The notes under the pieces are model-generated. The model was not told where the DNA came from. It was given only the letters and a program-made list of their open reading frames with translations, and searched no databases. Both the position numbers and the translations under genes were made by a program. DNA of 64,000 nucleotides, taken from positions 4,219 through 68,218 of the forward strand of contig JBOFRL010000097.1 in NCBI GenBank assembly GCA_051650965.1, read 5' to 3'. The stretch comes from Enterovibrio sp051650965. Lineage in GTDB: Bacteria > Pseudomonadota > Gammaproteobacteria > Enterobacterales > Vibrionaceae. Below are positions 36,810 to 45,803 of the stretch, one piece after another; position 1 is the stretch's first letter; the number at the start of each line of letters is the position of its first letter.

Positions 36810-38545
36810 CAAAAAACCTCAGCAGGCAGAACGTTGTTGACCAAAACGCCTTGATGCAGATGCAAAATTTGATCGTAGGTGACGCTTGGGTCGAGTTTGT
36901 GGGTAATGAGCAGCATGGTGCGCCCTTGTGTAGCATGCTGCAAGCTGTGATTGATCTGCTGCTCGCTGGCCGCGTCAAGGCTGCTGGTGGGCTCGTCAAG
37001 CAGCCAGCATTGCCCGTTTTGCAGCAGTGCGCGCGCCAGAGCGATGCGCTGCGCTTGTCCAACCGACAGGCCCGAGGCGCGATCGCCAATCACATAATCA
37101 AGTCCGCTAGGCAATTTATTAATAAATTCATCGACATGCGAAAACAATAAAATGGGCGCCAGCTGCTGATCGGCGATCATCGGCGCGCCAAGTAAAATGT
37201 TTTCCCGCACAGTGCCATGAAAAAGCTGCGGATTTTGCCCAACCCAGCTGATCTGCTTGCGCCACGAAGAGAGCTCGCATTGCTTAAGCTCTACGCCATT
37301 AACAGTGAGGCTGCCTTGATAGGGCAAAAAGCCAAGTAACGCATTGAAAAGGCTCGTTTTGCCGCTGCCGCTGTGACCGATGATCGCCACATGTTCGCCG
37401 GCGTTAATGGTGAAATTAAGCGGCCCGACCAGCGGCGTGCCATCAGGGCTTAGCACAACTAATTCACGCGCCTCTAGCGTGATAGCGCCTGGTGCGAGCG
37501 AAATTTGTTCTAGCTCTGCTGTCGGCAACCCATTATTTTTTTTAAGTAAATCATCCGCTTGATTGAAAAAATCCACAAGCGCGACGGCCGCGCCAAGTGC
37601 CTGCGCTTTGGCGTGGTAAAACGTGCCAAGCTCGCGCAGCGGCTGATAAAACTCCGGCGCCAAAAGCAGCAGCAGCAGGCCGGTAAACAGCGTGATCGGC
37701 GCGCCGTAATGGCCAAAATTGAGCTCGCCTAAATAACTAAAGCCCAAATAAACCGCAGTGAGCGCGATGGAGAGCGAGGTAAAAAATTCCAAAATCGCCG
37801 ATGAGAGAAACGCAAGGCGCAGCACTTCCATGGTATGGACGCGAAATGCCTGCGAGGCCTTTTCAAGTTTTTGGCTTTGCGCGCTCACTTGATCAAAAAG
37901 TCGAATAGTTTCCATCGCTTGCAGGCGGTTATAAAAAAAGGCCGACAAGCGTTGCAGCGCGCGTGCGTTACGCCGGTTGGCGTCGGCGGCGCCTTTGCCC
38001 ACCAAGATCATAAACAGCGGCACAAGCGGCGCGGTCAGCACAAATATGAGTCCTACCGCCCAGTTAAGCGGGAAAACCACCAGCAAGATCAGCAGCGGCA
38101 GCAGTACGACGATGGCAAGCTGTGGCAGGTAGCGTGCAAAAAAATCGTGCAGCTGCTCAGCTTGTTCAAACAGCAAATTCGCCCAACTTCCAGCAGGCTT
38201 TCCCTGAATGGTGGCGCTGCCAAGTTGCTGCAGCCTATCGAGCAGCTGTTTGCGGATCTGCTGTCGCACCGCCTCGGCCGCTTTATACGCGACGATCTCT
38301 TTAAAAGTGCTGCACAGCGCGCGCAGGCAAATTGCGCCCGCTAGCAATAAAAAGGCGGGAATAAGCTGCTGTTTGTCGGTCTGCTCAATGATCAGCGCAT
38401 GCAAAATGTGCGCAAGTAGCCCCGCTTGTGCCAGCAAAAAAAGGCCGGCGGCAAACGCGAGCAGCACACTTAAAGCGAGCCATTTTTTCCCAAGTTTGCT
38501 TTGGCTGCGAAGCCATGCATTGAGCGCACGTTGTTGCTTCTCCAT
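36809..38545 (-). CDS. cydD: Glutathione/cysteine ABC exporter subunit CydD
   Basis: Partner of CydC. 578 residues (E. coli 588). The transmembrane domain (about 20-310) includes LVGKGAADANRRNARALQRLSAFFYNRLQAMETIRLF, typical of CydD. The nucleotide-binding domain has Walker A GHSGSGKTS near 384, signature LSVGQAQR (GQ instead of the usual GG) and Walker B CWLLDEPTSSLD. It starts the cydD-cydC-aat transcript. The 200-base gap to trxB holds the trxB terminator. Confidence 0.96.
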   Translation of the reverse strand: MEKQQRALNAWLRSQSKLGKKWLALSVLLAFAAGLFLLAQAGLLAHILHALIIEQTDKQQLIPAFLLLAGAICLRALCSTFKEIVAYKAAEAVRQQIRKQLLDRLQQLGSATIQGKPAGSWANLLFEQAEQLHDFFARYLPQLAIVVLLPLLILLVVFPLNWAVGLIFVLTAPLVPLFMILVGKGAADANRRNARALQRLSAFFYNRLQAMETIRLFDQVSAQSQKLEKASQAFRVHTMEVLRLAFLSSAILEFFTSLSIALTAVYLGFSYLGELNFGHYGAPITLFTGLLLLLLAPEFYQPLRELGTFYHAKAQALGAAVALVDFFNQADDLLKKNNGLPTAELEQISLAPGAITLEARELVVLSPDGTPLVGPLNFTINAGEHVAIIGHSGSGKTSLFNALLGFLPYQGSLTVNGVELKQCELSSWRKQISWVGQNPQLFHGTVRENILLGAPMIADQQLAPILLFSHVDEFINKLPSGLDYVIGDRASGLSVGQAQRIALARALLQNGQCWLLDEPTSSLDAASEQQINHSLQHATQGRTMLLITHKLDPSVTYDQILHLHQGVLVNNVLPAEVF

Positions 38546-38704
38546 CTGTGGCGTCCTGGATAGATGTAATTAAATGCTATGAAGGTAAAAATAGAGCTGC
38601 TGCAAAAACTTTTTTTGTCCTTGCCATAGAAAGCGTTTTCTATTCAACACGTTGTGATCAGGCGTGGCAAATTTTTTTAAACAAAAAGGGTAAGAAATTG
38701 CATG

Positions 38705-38738
38705 AAAAAAAGCAAAAAGCGGCCTTGATCGCCGCTTT
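38705..38738 (-). terminator. Terminator after trxB
   Basis: AAAGCGGC and GCCGCTTT (38716-38723 / 38731-38738) around a seven-base loop; on the minus strand the stem is followed by a T-rich stretch. Confidence 0.8.
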
Positions 38739-38748
38739 GCAAAATTTT

Positions 38749-39705
38749 TTATTTTAAGAGCTCATCTAAGTAACGTTCAGCATCGAGCGCCGCCATGCAG
38801 CCTGTGCCCGCCGAGGTGATTGCCTGACGGTAGCTGTGATCCATGATGTCGCCTGCGGCAAAAACGCCAGCGACGCTGGTCTGGGTGGCGTTGCCGTTAA
38901 GGCCCGATTGCACCTGAATATAACCCTGATGCATCGCAAGCTGCTCGGCAAAAATGGCGCTGTTTGGCTTGTGGCCGATGGCGATGAAGACGCCTGATAC
39001 GGCGACTTCCTTTTGCTCCGCGCTGTTGGTCGCGTTGAGGCGCACGCCCGTTACGCCAGCGTCGTCACCTAAGATCTCATCCACCACGCAGTCGGTGTGC
39101 AAAATGATGGTGCCGGCGTTTACTTTTTCCATCAAACGGTCGATGAGAATTTTTTCGGCGCGAAATTGTCCGCGGCGGTGCACGAGGTGCACGTGGCTTG
39201 CGATGTTGGCCAAATAGAGCGCCTCTTCAACGGCGGTGTTGCCGCCGCCAACAACGGCAACTTCTTGGTTTCTATAAAAAAATCCGTCGCAAGTGGCGCA
39301 AGCTGAAACGCCGCGGCCTTTAAATTTTTCTTCGCTGGGTAGCCCTAAATATTGCGCAGAGGCGCCGGTTGCAATGATCAGCGCATCACAGGTGTAAGTC
39401 CCTTCGTCGCCAACAAGGCGCAGCGGGCGCTCGTCAAGGTGCGCGGTGTGGATCTGGTCGAAAATGATTTCGGTATTAAAGCGCATGGCGTGAGCTTGCA
39501 TCTGCTCCATCAGGGCGGGACCTGTGAGATCCGCCGACGCGCCCGGCCAATTTTCTATTTCTGTGGTGGTGGTGAGCTGGCCGCCAAGCTGCATGCCGGT
39601 GATCATAACCGGATTTAAGTTGGCTCGCGCCGCATAAACGGCTGCGGTATAGCCGGCAGGGCCTGATCCTAAGATCAGCAAACGGGCATGTTTTGGGCTG
39701 GACAT
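38749..39705 (-). CDS. trxB: Thioredoxin reductase TrxB
   Basis: Flavoprotein that reduces thioredoxin with NADPH. 318 residues (E. coli 321). The FAD motif GSGPAGYTAAVYAARA is near residue 13, the redox-active CATC is Cys136/Cys139, and the NADPH motif GGGNTAVEEALYLA is near 154. AGGAG precedes the ATG. It is divergent from lrp, as in E. coli. Confidence 0.98.
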   Translation of the reverse strand: MSSPKHARLLILGSGPAGYTAAVYAARANLNPVMITGMQLGGQLTTTTEIENWPGASADLTGPALMEQMQAHAMRFNTEIIFDQIHTAHLDERPLRLVGDEGTYTCDALIIATGASAQYLGLPSEEKFKGRGVSACATCDGFFYRNQEVAVVGGGNTAVEEALYLANIASHVHLVHRRGQFRAEKILIDRLMEKVNAGTIILHTDCVVDEILGDDAGVTGVRLNATNSAEQKEVAVSGVFIAIGHKPNSAIFAEQLAMHQGYIQVQSGLNGNATQTSVAGVFAAGDIMDHSYRQAITSAGTGCMAALDAERYLDELLK

Positions 39706-39916
39706 TAAGTGCTCCTTGAAAAAAATAGAGCCGTGATTGTAGAAAAAACGCTCCAGTAATGAAAGTGTTAGTTGTATCGTTCTTTTTTGCGCAAGCCGGC
39801 TCGCTCCAAATTTTCGTATGCGGGAAGGGGAGATGTTTGCGATGGCCTTGTATTTAACGCTAGTATATCGCTTATTTGTTAATACCAGTGCATTTAAGTT
39901 GTTATCGCTTAAAGAC

Positions 39917-39958
39917 GCAGTGTTTTTTAGTGAAAACGCGGTGCTTTTTGGTGAAAAG
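39917..39958. repeat. Tandem 21-base direct repeat before lrp
   Basis: Two adjacent 21-base units (39917-39937 and 39938-39958) agree at 17 of 21 positions, with a shared core TTTTT(A/G)GTGAAAA. The 21-base period equals two helical turns. The repeat ends eight bases before the AAAAGGAG ribosome site of lrp. Confidence 0.65.
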
Positions 39959-39981
39959 TAGTTAAAAGGAGCAATTCACTC

Positions 39982-40470
39982 ATGACGCAGAGTAAACAAA
40001 AGCTGATGAAAGAGTTAGATAAAACTGACCGCAATATTTTGAATGAATTGCAAAAAGATGGCCGTTTGTCCAACGTTGAGCTGTCAAAACGGGTCGGACT
40101 TTCGCCAACGCCATGCCTTGAGCGCATGCGCCGTTTAGAGCGCCAAGGGTACATTTTAGGTTATACCGCGCAGCTCAACCCAAAGCTGCTCGATGCCTCT
40201 TTGCTGGTTTTTGTGGAAATCACTTTGCAAAGCGGTTTGCCTGGCGTTTTTGAGGAGTTTAATCAGGCAGTTAGCGAGCTTGATGCCATCCAAGAGTGTC
40301 ATCTTGTTTCAGGCGATTTCGACTGCCTGTTAAAAGTGCGTGTTCCTGACATGTCAGGTTATCGAAAATTGTTGTCAGAGACGTTATTGCGCCTTCCTGG
40401 CGTCAATGACACACGAACCTATGTGGTAATGGAAGAGGTCAAGCAGACCACGCATTTGATCCTGAAATAA
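39982..40470 (+). CDS. lrp: Leucine-responsive regulatory protein Lrp
   Basis: Global regulator of amino-acid metabolism, pili and other genes. 162 residues (E. coli 164). The N-terminal helix-turn-helix (LDKTDRNILNELQKDGRLS..ELSKRVGLSPTPCLERMRRL) and C-terminal RAM domain are nearly identical to the enteric Lrp, including ECHLVSGDFDCLLKVRVPDM. AAAAGGAG precedes the start. The gene is divergent from trxB and upstream of ftsK, the E. coli arrangement. Confidence 0.98.
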   Translation: MTQSKQKLMKELDKTDRNILNELQKDGRLSNVELSKRVGLSPTPCLERMRRLERQGYILGYTAQLNPKLLDASLLVFVEITLQSGLPGVFEEFNQAVSELDAIQECHLVSGDFDCLLKVRVPDMSGYRKLLSETLLRLPGVNDTRTYVVMEEVKQTTHLILK

Positions 40471-40526
40471 GCGTGGTGTTTGATCTAATTTAATCAGCAA
40501 AAGAACAGATAGTTGATCAGGTGACG

Positions 40527-43500
40527 ATGAAGCATTCTTTACGACAAAACCCAAAACGGATTTCCTTAGTAAGTAAGCTCAATGGCAAGCAACGCTTGCA
40601 AGAGAGCGCTTTTATTATAGTGATGCTGCTGGCCATTTTTTTGACTGTGGCGCTTTTTAGCCACGATCCAAATGATCCTTCGTGGTCCCAAACCGCTTGG
40701 GATGGGCCGATGAAAAATGCAGCGGGCGGCGCAGGTGCGTGGGTCGCAGATAGCTTCTTTTTTACCTTTGGTTTGCAAGCCTACCCCTTGCCATTTTTGC
40801 TCGCTTTAGGCGGCTGGTTTGTTTTTCGCCGCGATAAGGAGCAAGAGCTTAATTATCATCTGCTTGGCGCAAAAATTTTAGGTGGCGTGGTGCTGCTGTT
40901 GACCAGCTGCGCGCTGGCGACGCTAAATTTTGACGATTTTGGCTATTTTGCCTCGGGCGGCGTGATTGGCGATGTGGTGGTCACAGTGGGGCTGCCGATG
41001 CTAAATCAGCTCGGCACCACGTTGGTGCTGCTCTTTTTCTGGGCGGCGGGCTTTACCTTGTTAACAGGGATCTCATGGCTGACCATTGCGGATGTGATCG
41101 GCGAGCTTGTGCTCAATTCGCTGGCTAAAGTGGTCAATTCGGTGCGCGGCGAGCGCTCGGTGATCATCTCGGCGACTGGCTACGAGCTTAACGGCAACAC
41201 GCGCACGCACATTGACCCGCTGTTTGTCAGCTCAAGTGACGAGCTTGCGATTGCGCCGCCGCCGTACAAAATCGAAAAGCCGGAGTCGGCATTTCGCCGT
41301 ATCTACAAAAGCTTGTTCCAGCGCGATCCTGATTTTTCGCGTTCGCTGCGCACTGAGCCAATTTTGTTTGCAGAATTAGACATTGCCGAAGGTCAGGCGG
41401 AAAATCACCATGCTGCCAGCCGCTTTGGTACGCCAGCCGCGCATGACGCGAGCGAAAGTGACATTTTGGCCGCTGCACAGCCAGAAACGCCATTGCCGCC
41501 GCAAGTCGTGCGTCAGCAAGAGACGCCCGCAAGCATTTTAAGCAGCGCTGACGAGGCGGATTTTGCTATCGACCCGCAAGACAGTATCTTATACAGCGAC
41601 GTGGGCGACACCGCGCGCAAGGGCGAGAAAAGTTTTTATGCCGCCGGCAACGCCGCGCAAGAAGCGCTCCGCAATCAAATGGAGGAGCAAGTGCACACCG
41701 TTGCCGCGCCTTTCTCCAGCGAGCCTGCGGTTAGCGCACCAGCCATTAGCGCGCCGACCACTTTAGCGCCAGACGCCGATCCTTTGCTGGATAAAACGGT
41801 TTTTGATCTGGATGAGCCGGCCCTTGGCAGCGCGCTGAGCGCCGCTTGTGACGCAGAAACCGCCAGCAAACAGGCGCCCGCCTTTACGCTTTCGCATGAA
41901 ATGGAGCAGTCGGTTGCCGCAGAAACTGAAATTTCAGTCGGCCAGCTGACAAAAGTGGACGCCGCGTTAGAGCATGAGCAGCCGTTTACAACCGTTGAGC
42001 CGCCCATTTTGGAAGAAATTTATGCCGCCGCGGCCAAAAGAGAGCCTGCGCTGCATCCTTTTTTGGTCAAAAATGAGCCCAACTTGCCAAAGCCGAGCGA
42101 GCCTTTCCCCACGCTTGATCTGCTTGAGCCTGCCAAAAGCAATGTGGAGCCGGTCGGTGACGATGTGCTGCAGCAAAAAGCGCGCACCATTGAGGAGCGT
42201 TTGGCGGAATACAAAATCAAAGTGACTGTCAAAGGCATTTATCCAGGTCCTGTGATCACCCGTTTTGAGCTTGAGCTTGCGCCTGGCGTAAAGGTGAGCC
42301 GGATCATGGGGTTATCTAAAGATATCGCGCGCTCGCTGGCAACAAGCTCGGTGCGCGTTGTCGACGCAATCCCTGGCAAGCCTTACATCGGCCTTGAGCT
42401 GCCTAATGCCAAGCGCGAAACGGTTTTTATGTCGCAAGTGGTTGGTAGCCAACGTTTTCAGTCTGCAAAATCACCGCTGTCGGTGGTGCTCGGCAAAGAC
42501 ATTTCTGGCGAAGCGATTGTGACCGATCTTGCCAAAGCGCCGCACATGCTGGTGGCTGGCACGACCGGCTCGGGCAAGTCTGTTGGCGTAAACTCTATGA
42601 TTGTCAGCATGTTATATAAAGCGACTCCTGAAGAAGTGCGCTTTATTATGATCGACCCGAAAATGCTCGAGCTTTCGGTTTACGAAGGCATTCCGCACCT
42701 GCTTAGCGAGGTGGTCACTGACATGAAAGATGCCAGCAACGCGCTGCGCTGGTGTGTGGCGGAGATGGAGCGCCGTTACAAGCTAATGTCGATGCTTGGC
42801 GTGCGCAATATCGTTGGTTTTAATGACAAAATTAACGAAGCCGCCGCTGCCAATATGCCGATCCCTGATCCGATGTGGAATTCGAGCAGCAGCATGGATG
42901 AGCAGATCCCGATGCTGGAAAAATTGCCGTATATCGTTGTGATCATTGATGAATTTGCTGATCTGATGATGGTGGTGGGTAAAAAAGTGGAAGAGCTGAT
43001 CGCGCGTTTAGCGCAAAAAGCGCGCGCGGCCGGCATTCACTTGGTTTTGGCAACGCAGCGCCCGTCGGTGGATGTGATCACGGGGCTTATCAAGGCCAAC
43101 ATTCCGACCCGCGTGGCGTTTACGGTTTCGACCAAAATCGACTCGCGCACCATTTTGGATCAGGGCGGCGCCGAATCGTTGCTGGGCATGGGCGATATGC
43201 TGTTTATTCCTAATGGCTCTAATCAGCCGGTGCGCGTGCATGGCGCGTTTGTTAGCGATGACGAAGTGCACCGCGTGGTAAGCAACTGGAAAGCGCGCGG
43301 CAAGCCTAATTACATTAAGGAAATTGTCAGCAGCGATCAGGGGCGCGACGGATTGTTGCCTGGGGAAATGCCGCTTGGTGGTGACGGCGATGAGCTCGAT
43401 GTTTTGTTTGATCAAGCCGTTGAATTTGTTACCTCAACGCGTAAAGCATCTGTTTCTGCAGTGCAGCGCCGTTTCAAAATCGGGTACAATCGCGCCTCGC

Positions 43501-43595
43501 GCATTGTTGAGCAACTTGAGGTGAACGGCATTGTCAGCGCGCCAGGCCACAACGCCAATCGCGAGGTGCTCGCGCCACCTCCCATAGAGGCTTAA
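40527..43595 (+). CDS. ftsK: DNA translocase FtsK
   Basis: Septum-anchored DNA pump that clears and dimer-resolves the chromosome terminus. The ATG at 40527 follows CAGGTG and gives 1022 residues, shorter than E. coli FtsK (1329) mainly in the linker. Four N-terminal membrane helices (about 25-200) are followed by an Ala/Pro/Glu-rich linker (about 230-545). The RecA-like motor has Walker A GTTGSGKSVGVN near 682 and IVVIIDEFADLMM near 810. The C-terminal winged-helix gamma domain (FVTSTRKASVSAVQRRFKIGYNRASRIVEQLE) reads KOPS. Confidence 0.97.
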   Translation: MKHSLRQNPKRISLVSKLNGKQRLQESAFIIVMLLAIFLTVALFSHDPNDPSWSQTAWDGPMKNAAGGAGAWVADSFFFTFGLQAYPLPFLLALGGWFVFRRDKEQELNYHLLGAKILGGVVLLLTSCALATLNFDDFGYFASGGVIGDVVVTVGLPMLNQLGTTLVLLFFWAAGFTLLTGISWLTIADVIGELVLNSLAKVVNSVRGERSVIISATGYELNGNTRTHIDPLFVSSSDELAIAPPPYKIEKPESAFRRIYKSLFQRDPDFSRSLRTEPILFAELDIAEGQAENHHAASRFGTPAAHDASESDILAAAQPETPLPPQVVRQQETPASILSSADEADFAIDPQDSILYSDVGDTARKGEKSFYAAGNAAQEALRNQMEEQVHTVAAPFSSEPAVSAPAISAPTTLAPDADPLLDKTVFDLDEPALGSALSAACDAETASKQAPAFTLSHEMEQSVAAETEISVGQLTKVDAALEHEQPFTTVEPPILEEIYAAAAKREPALHPFLVKNEPNLPKPSEPFPTLDLLEPAKSNVEPVGDDVLQQKARTIEERLAEYKIKVTVKGIYPGPVITRFELELAPGVKVSRIMGLSKDIARSLATSSVRVVDAIPGKPYIGLELPNAKRETVFMSQVVGSQRFQSAKSPLSVVLGKDISGEAIVTDLAKAPHMLVAGTTGSGKSVGVNSMIVSMLYKATPEEVRFIMIDPKMLELSVYEGIPHLLSEVVTDMKDASNALRWCVAEMERRYKLMSMLGVRNIVGFNDKINEAAAANMPIPDPMWNSSSSMDEQIPMLEKLPYIVVIIDEFADLMMVVGKKVEELIARLAQKARAAGIHLVLATQRPSVDVITGLIKANIPTRVAFTVSTKIDSRTILDQGGAESLLGMGDMLFIPNGSNQPVRVHGAFVSDDEVHRVVSNWKARGKPNYIKEIVSSDQGRDGLLPGEMPLGGDGDELDVLFDQAVEFVTSTRKASVSAVQRRFKIGYNRASRIVEQLEVNGIVSAPGHNANREVLAPPPIEA

Positions 43596-43704
43596 TTTTT
43601 ATAAAAAAACCAGTTTATGCTGCAGCAGCTTGGCAAGCTTAAGGAGTAAAAAAATGCGACTTAAGGTACACTGAGCTGCACAGCTTGATGAAGGATAAAA
43701 TAAG

Positions 43705-44313
43705 ATGAAACAGTGGGTGGTAGGTTTTGCTGCAATGATCAGCGTGGGTTATGCGTACGCCGCGCCCATCGCGCAGGAGCAGTTGAGTGCTCGTCTGGAT
43801 AAAATTCGCTCTTTTAGCGCCTCTTTTGAGCAGGTTGTTACCGATCCTGAGCGCAGGGAGCTTAGCCGCGGCAAAGGCACCGTCGCGGTTAGCCGTCCTA
43901 ACTTATTTCGCTGGCAAGTGGCGCGACCTGATGAAAACACGTTGGTGTCCGATGGCAAAACGCTTTGGCATTACGATCCGCTGCTAGAGCAGGTGAGCGC
44001 GATGTGGCTGAAAGACGCGACCGAGCAGACGCCGTTTGTGCTGTTAACGCGCAACGATCCTAAAGATTGGGTTAACTATCGCGTGTCGATGCAAGGCAAC
44101 GCTTTTACGCTAAGGCCGATAAAATCGTCAAATACGCGTGAGTTTGTGGTTAACGTGCTGCCAAATGGGCAGATCACAAGCTTTTTTGTCGTCGAGCAGG
44201 ATGGGCAAACTAGCCATTTCAACTTTAATAATTGGCAAGCAAAAGCGCTGGATCCGCGTCTGTTTCGCTTTGCCATTCCTAAAGGCGCAGAGTTTGACGA
44301 TCAGCGTCAATAA
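43705..44313 (+). CDS. lolA: Outer-membrane lipoprotein carrier LolA
   Basis: Periplasmic chaperone that carries lipoproteins from LolCDE to LolB. 202 residues with a signal peptide (about 1-19, cleavage after AYA). The LolA fold is visible as IRSFSASFEQVV, SRPNLFRWQVARPDENTLVSDGKTLWHYDP and the C-terminal FNFNNW...FRFAIPKGAEF. It lies between ftsK and rarA as in E. coli. Confidence 0.97.
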   Translation: MKQWVVGFAAMISVGYAYAAPIAQEQLSARLDKIRSFSASFEQVVTDPERRELSRGKGTVAVSRPNLFRWQVARPDENTLVSDGKTLWHYDPLLEQVSAMWLKDATEQTPFVLLTRNDPKDWVNYRVSMQGNAFTLRPIKSSNTREFVVNVLPNGQITSFFVVEQDGQTSHFNFNNWQAKALDPRLFRFAIPKGAEFDDQRQ

Positions 44314-44344
44314 CGACTGTCACTCATCGATTTGAGGAGCTGCT

Positions 44345-45679
44345 GTGGATCTCTTTGCCTCTGATCCTGCCTACGATTTTCGTCCCCTTGCGGCGCGCAT
44401 GCGCCCAACGTCGCTGGCGGAGTTTGTTGGGCAGTCGCATCTTTTAGCCCAAGGGCGCCCGCTTTACTGCGCGCTCGAAAGTGGCCATTTGCACTCCATG
44501 ATCTTGTGGGGCGCGCCGGGCACGGGCAAAACCAGCCTTGCCGAGCTTGTGGCGCAGCAGGGAAAAGCGCACCTTGAACGTTTGTCAGCGGTTAATTCTG
44601 GCGCAAAAGAGATCCGCGATATTTTGCAACTGGCCTTGGCGCGCAAAGCGCAGGGCAAACGGACGGTGCTTTTCGTTGATGAAGTGCACCGTTTTAACAA
44701 GTCACAGCAAGATCTCTTTTTGCCTTACATCGAAGATGGCACGATCACCTTTATCGGTGCGACCACCGAAAATCCCTCTTTTGAGCTTAATCACGCACTT
44801 TTATCGCGCGCGCGCGTTTATAAATTGCAGCTGCTTGAAAGTGAAGAGATTGTAACGCTGCTTGAGCGGGCGCTGCGCGATCCGCTGCGGGGCGTTGGCG
44901 CTCAAGCCATTGATTTTCCGCAGCCACTTTGCCAAGCCTTGGCGCAATTTGTCGCGGGCGACGCGCGTCTGGCCTTAAATTATTTAGAATTGCTCTGCGA
45001 TCAGGTTGTGCCTGCCGCCGATGGCACCAAACGCGTTAGCGCTGAAGATCTCGCGCAGGTGTTAGGCGAGAAAGTGGCGCGCTTCGACCATAAAGGCGAC
45101 CAATGGTACGATTTGATTTCGGCCTTTCACAAATCTGTGCGTGGCAGCGCGCCTGACGCGGCGCTGTACTGGTACGCGCGCATTGTGAGCGCTGGCGGCG
45201 ACCCGCTTTATGTGGCGAGACGGCTGGTCGCGATTGCCTCTGAAGATATCGGTCTTGCCGATCCAAAAGCGATGCAAGTGGCGCTCTCAGCATGGGACGC
45301 TTTTTTGCGTGTTGGCGCAGCCGAGGGCGAGCGCGCCATCGCGCAAGCGGTGATCTATTTAGCCTGCGCGCCTAAAAGTAACGCGACGTTGCTTGCGTGG
45401 GAAAAAGCGCTGCATGACGCGCGCACCTTTGCAGGAGAAGAGGTGCCGCTGCATCTGCGTAACGCACCGACGGCGCTGATGAAAGAGCTGGGATTTGGCA
45501 AGTCTTATCGCTACGCCCATGATGAGCCGCACGCTTATGCGGCGGGCGAGAACTATTTTCCGCCTGCGCTTACTGGGCAGCGCTACTATGAGCCCACATC
45601 CAGAGGACTTGAGAGCAAACTTGCCGAAAAATTGGCGTTTCTTTCGCGTCTTGATCAAGCTAGTGCGCAAAAACGCTAG
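44345..45679 (+). CDS. rarA: Replication-associated recombination ATPase RarA
   Basis: AAA+ ATPase (MgsA) related to clamp-loader and RuvB proteins, acting at stalled forks. 444 residues starting at a GTG with GAGGAG upstream. Key segments are PLAARMRPTSLAEFVGQ.HLL near 14, Walker A GAPGTGKTS near 58, Walker B LFVDEVHRFNKSQQD near 105 and sensor 1 GATTENPSF near 138. The C-terminal tetramerisation part ends in YYEPTSRGLE. It sits directly between lolA and serS. Confidence 0.97.
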   Translation: MDLFASDPAYDFRPLAARMRPTSLAEFVGQSHLLAQGRPLYCALESGHLHSMILWGAPGTGKTSLAELVAQQGKAHLERLSAVNSGAKEIRDILQLALARKAQGKRTVLFVDEVHRFNKSQQDLFLPYIEDGTITFIGATTENPSFELNHALLSRARVYKLQLLESEEIVTLLERALRDPLRGVGAQAIDFPQPLCQALAQFVAGDARLALNYLELLCDQVVPAADGTKRVSAEDLAQVLGEKVARFDHKGDQWYDLISAFHKSVRGSAPDAALYWYARIVSAGGDPLYVARRLVAIASEDIGLADPKAMQVALSAWDAFLRVGAAEGERAIAQAVIYLACAPKSNATLLAWEKALHDARTFAGEEVPLHLRNAPTALMKELGFGKSYRYAHDEPHAYAAGENYFPPALTGQRYYEPTSRGLESKLAEKLAFLSRLDQASAQKR

Positions 45680-45803
45680 TCAAAAGACGCACAAATAAGT
45701 ATAAATTCAATCGGTTGTTATTTGTTATCTTTCACCAGAACGAATACCAACATTGGCTAAACACAGTTCAATGTGGGACGTTTTTAAATTTAATAGGATA
45801 GTT

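Noticed and set aside
38546..38760. 69-codon open frame between cydD and trxB
   Set aside because: Lys-rich low-complexity frame crossing the trxB terminator, with no homology.
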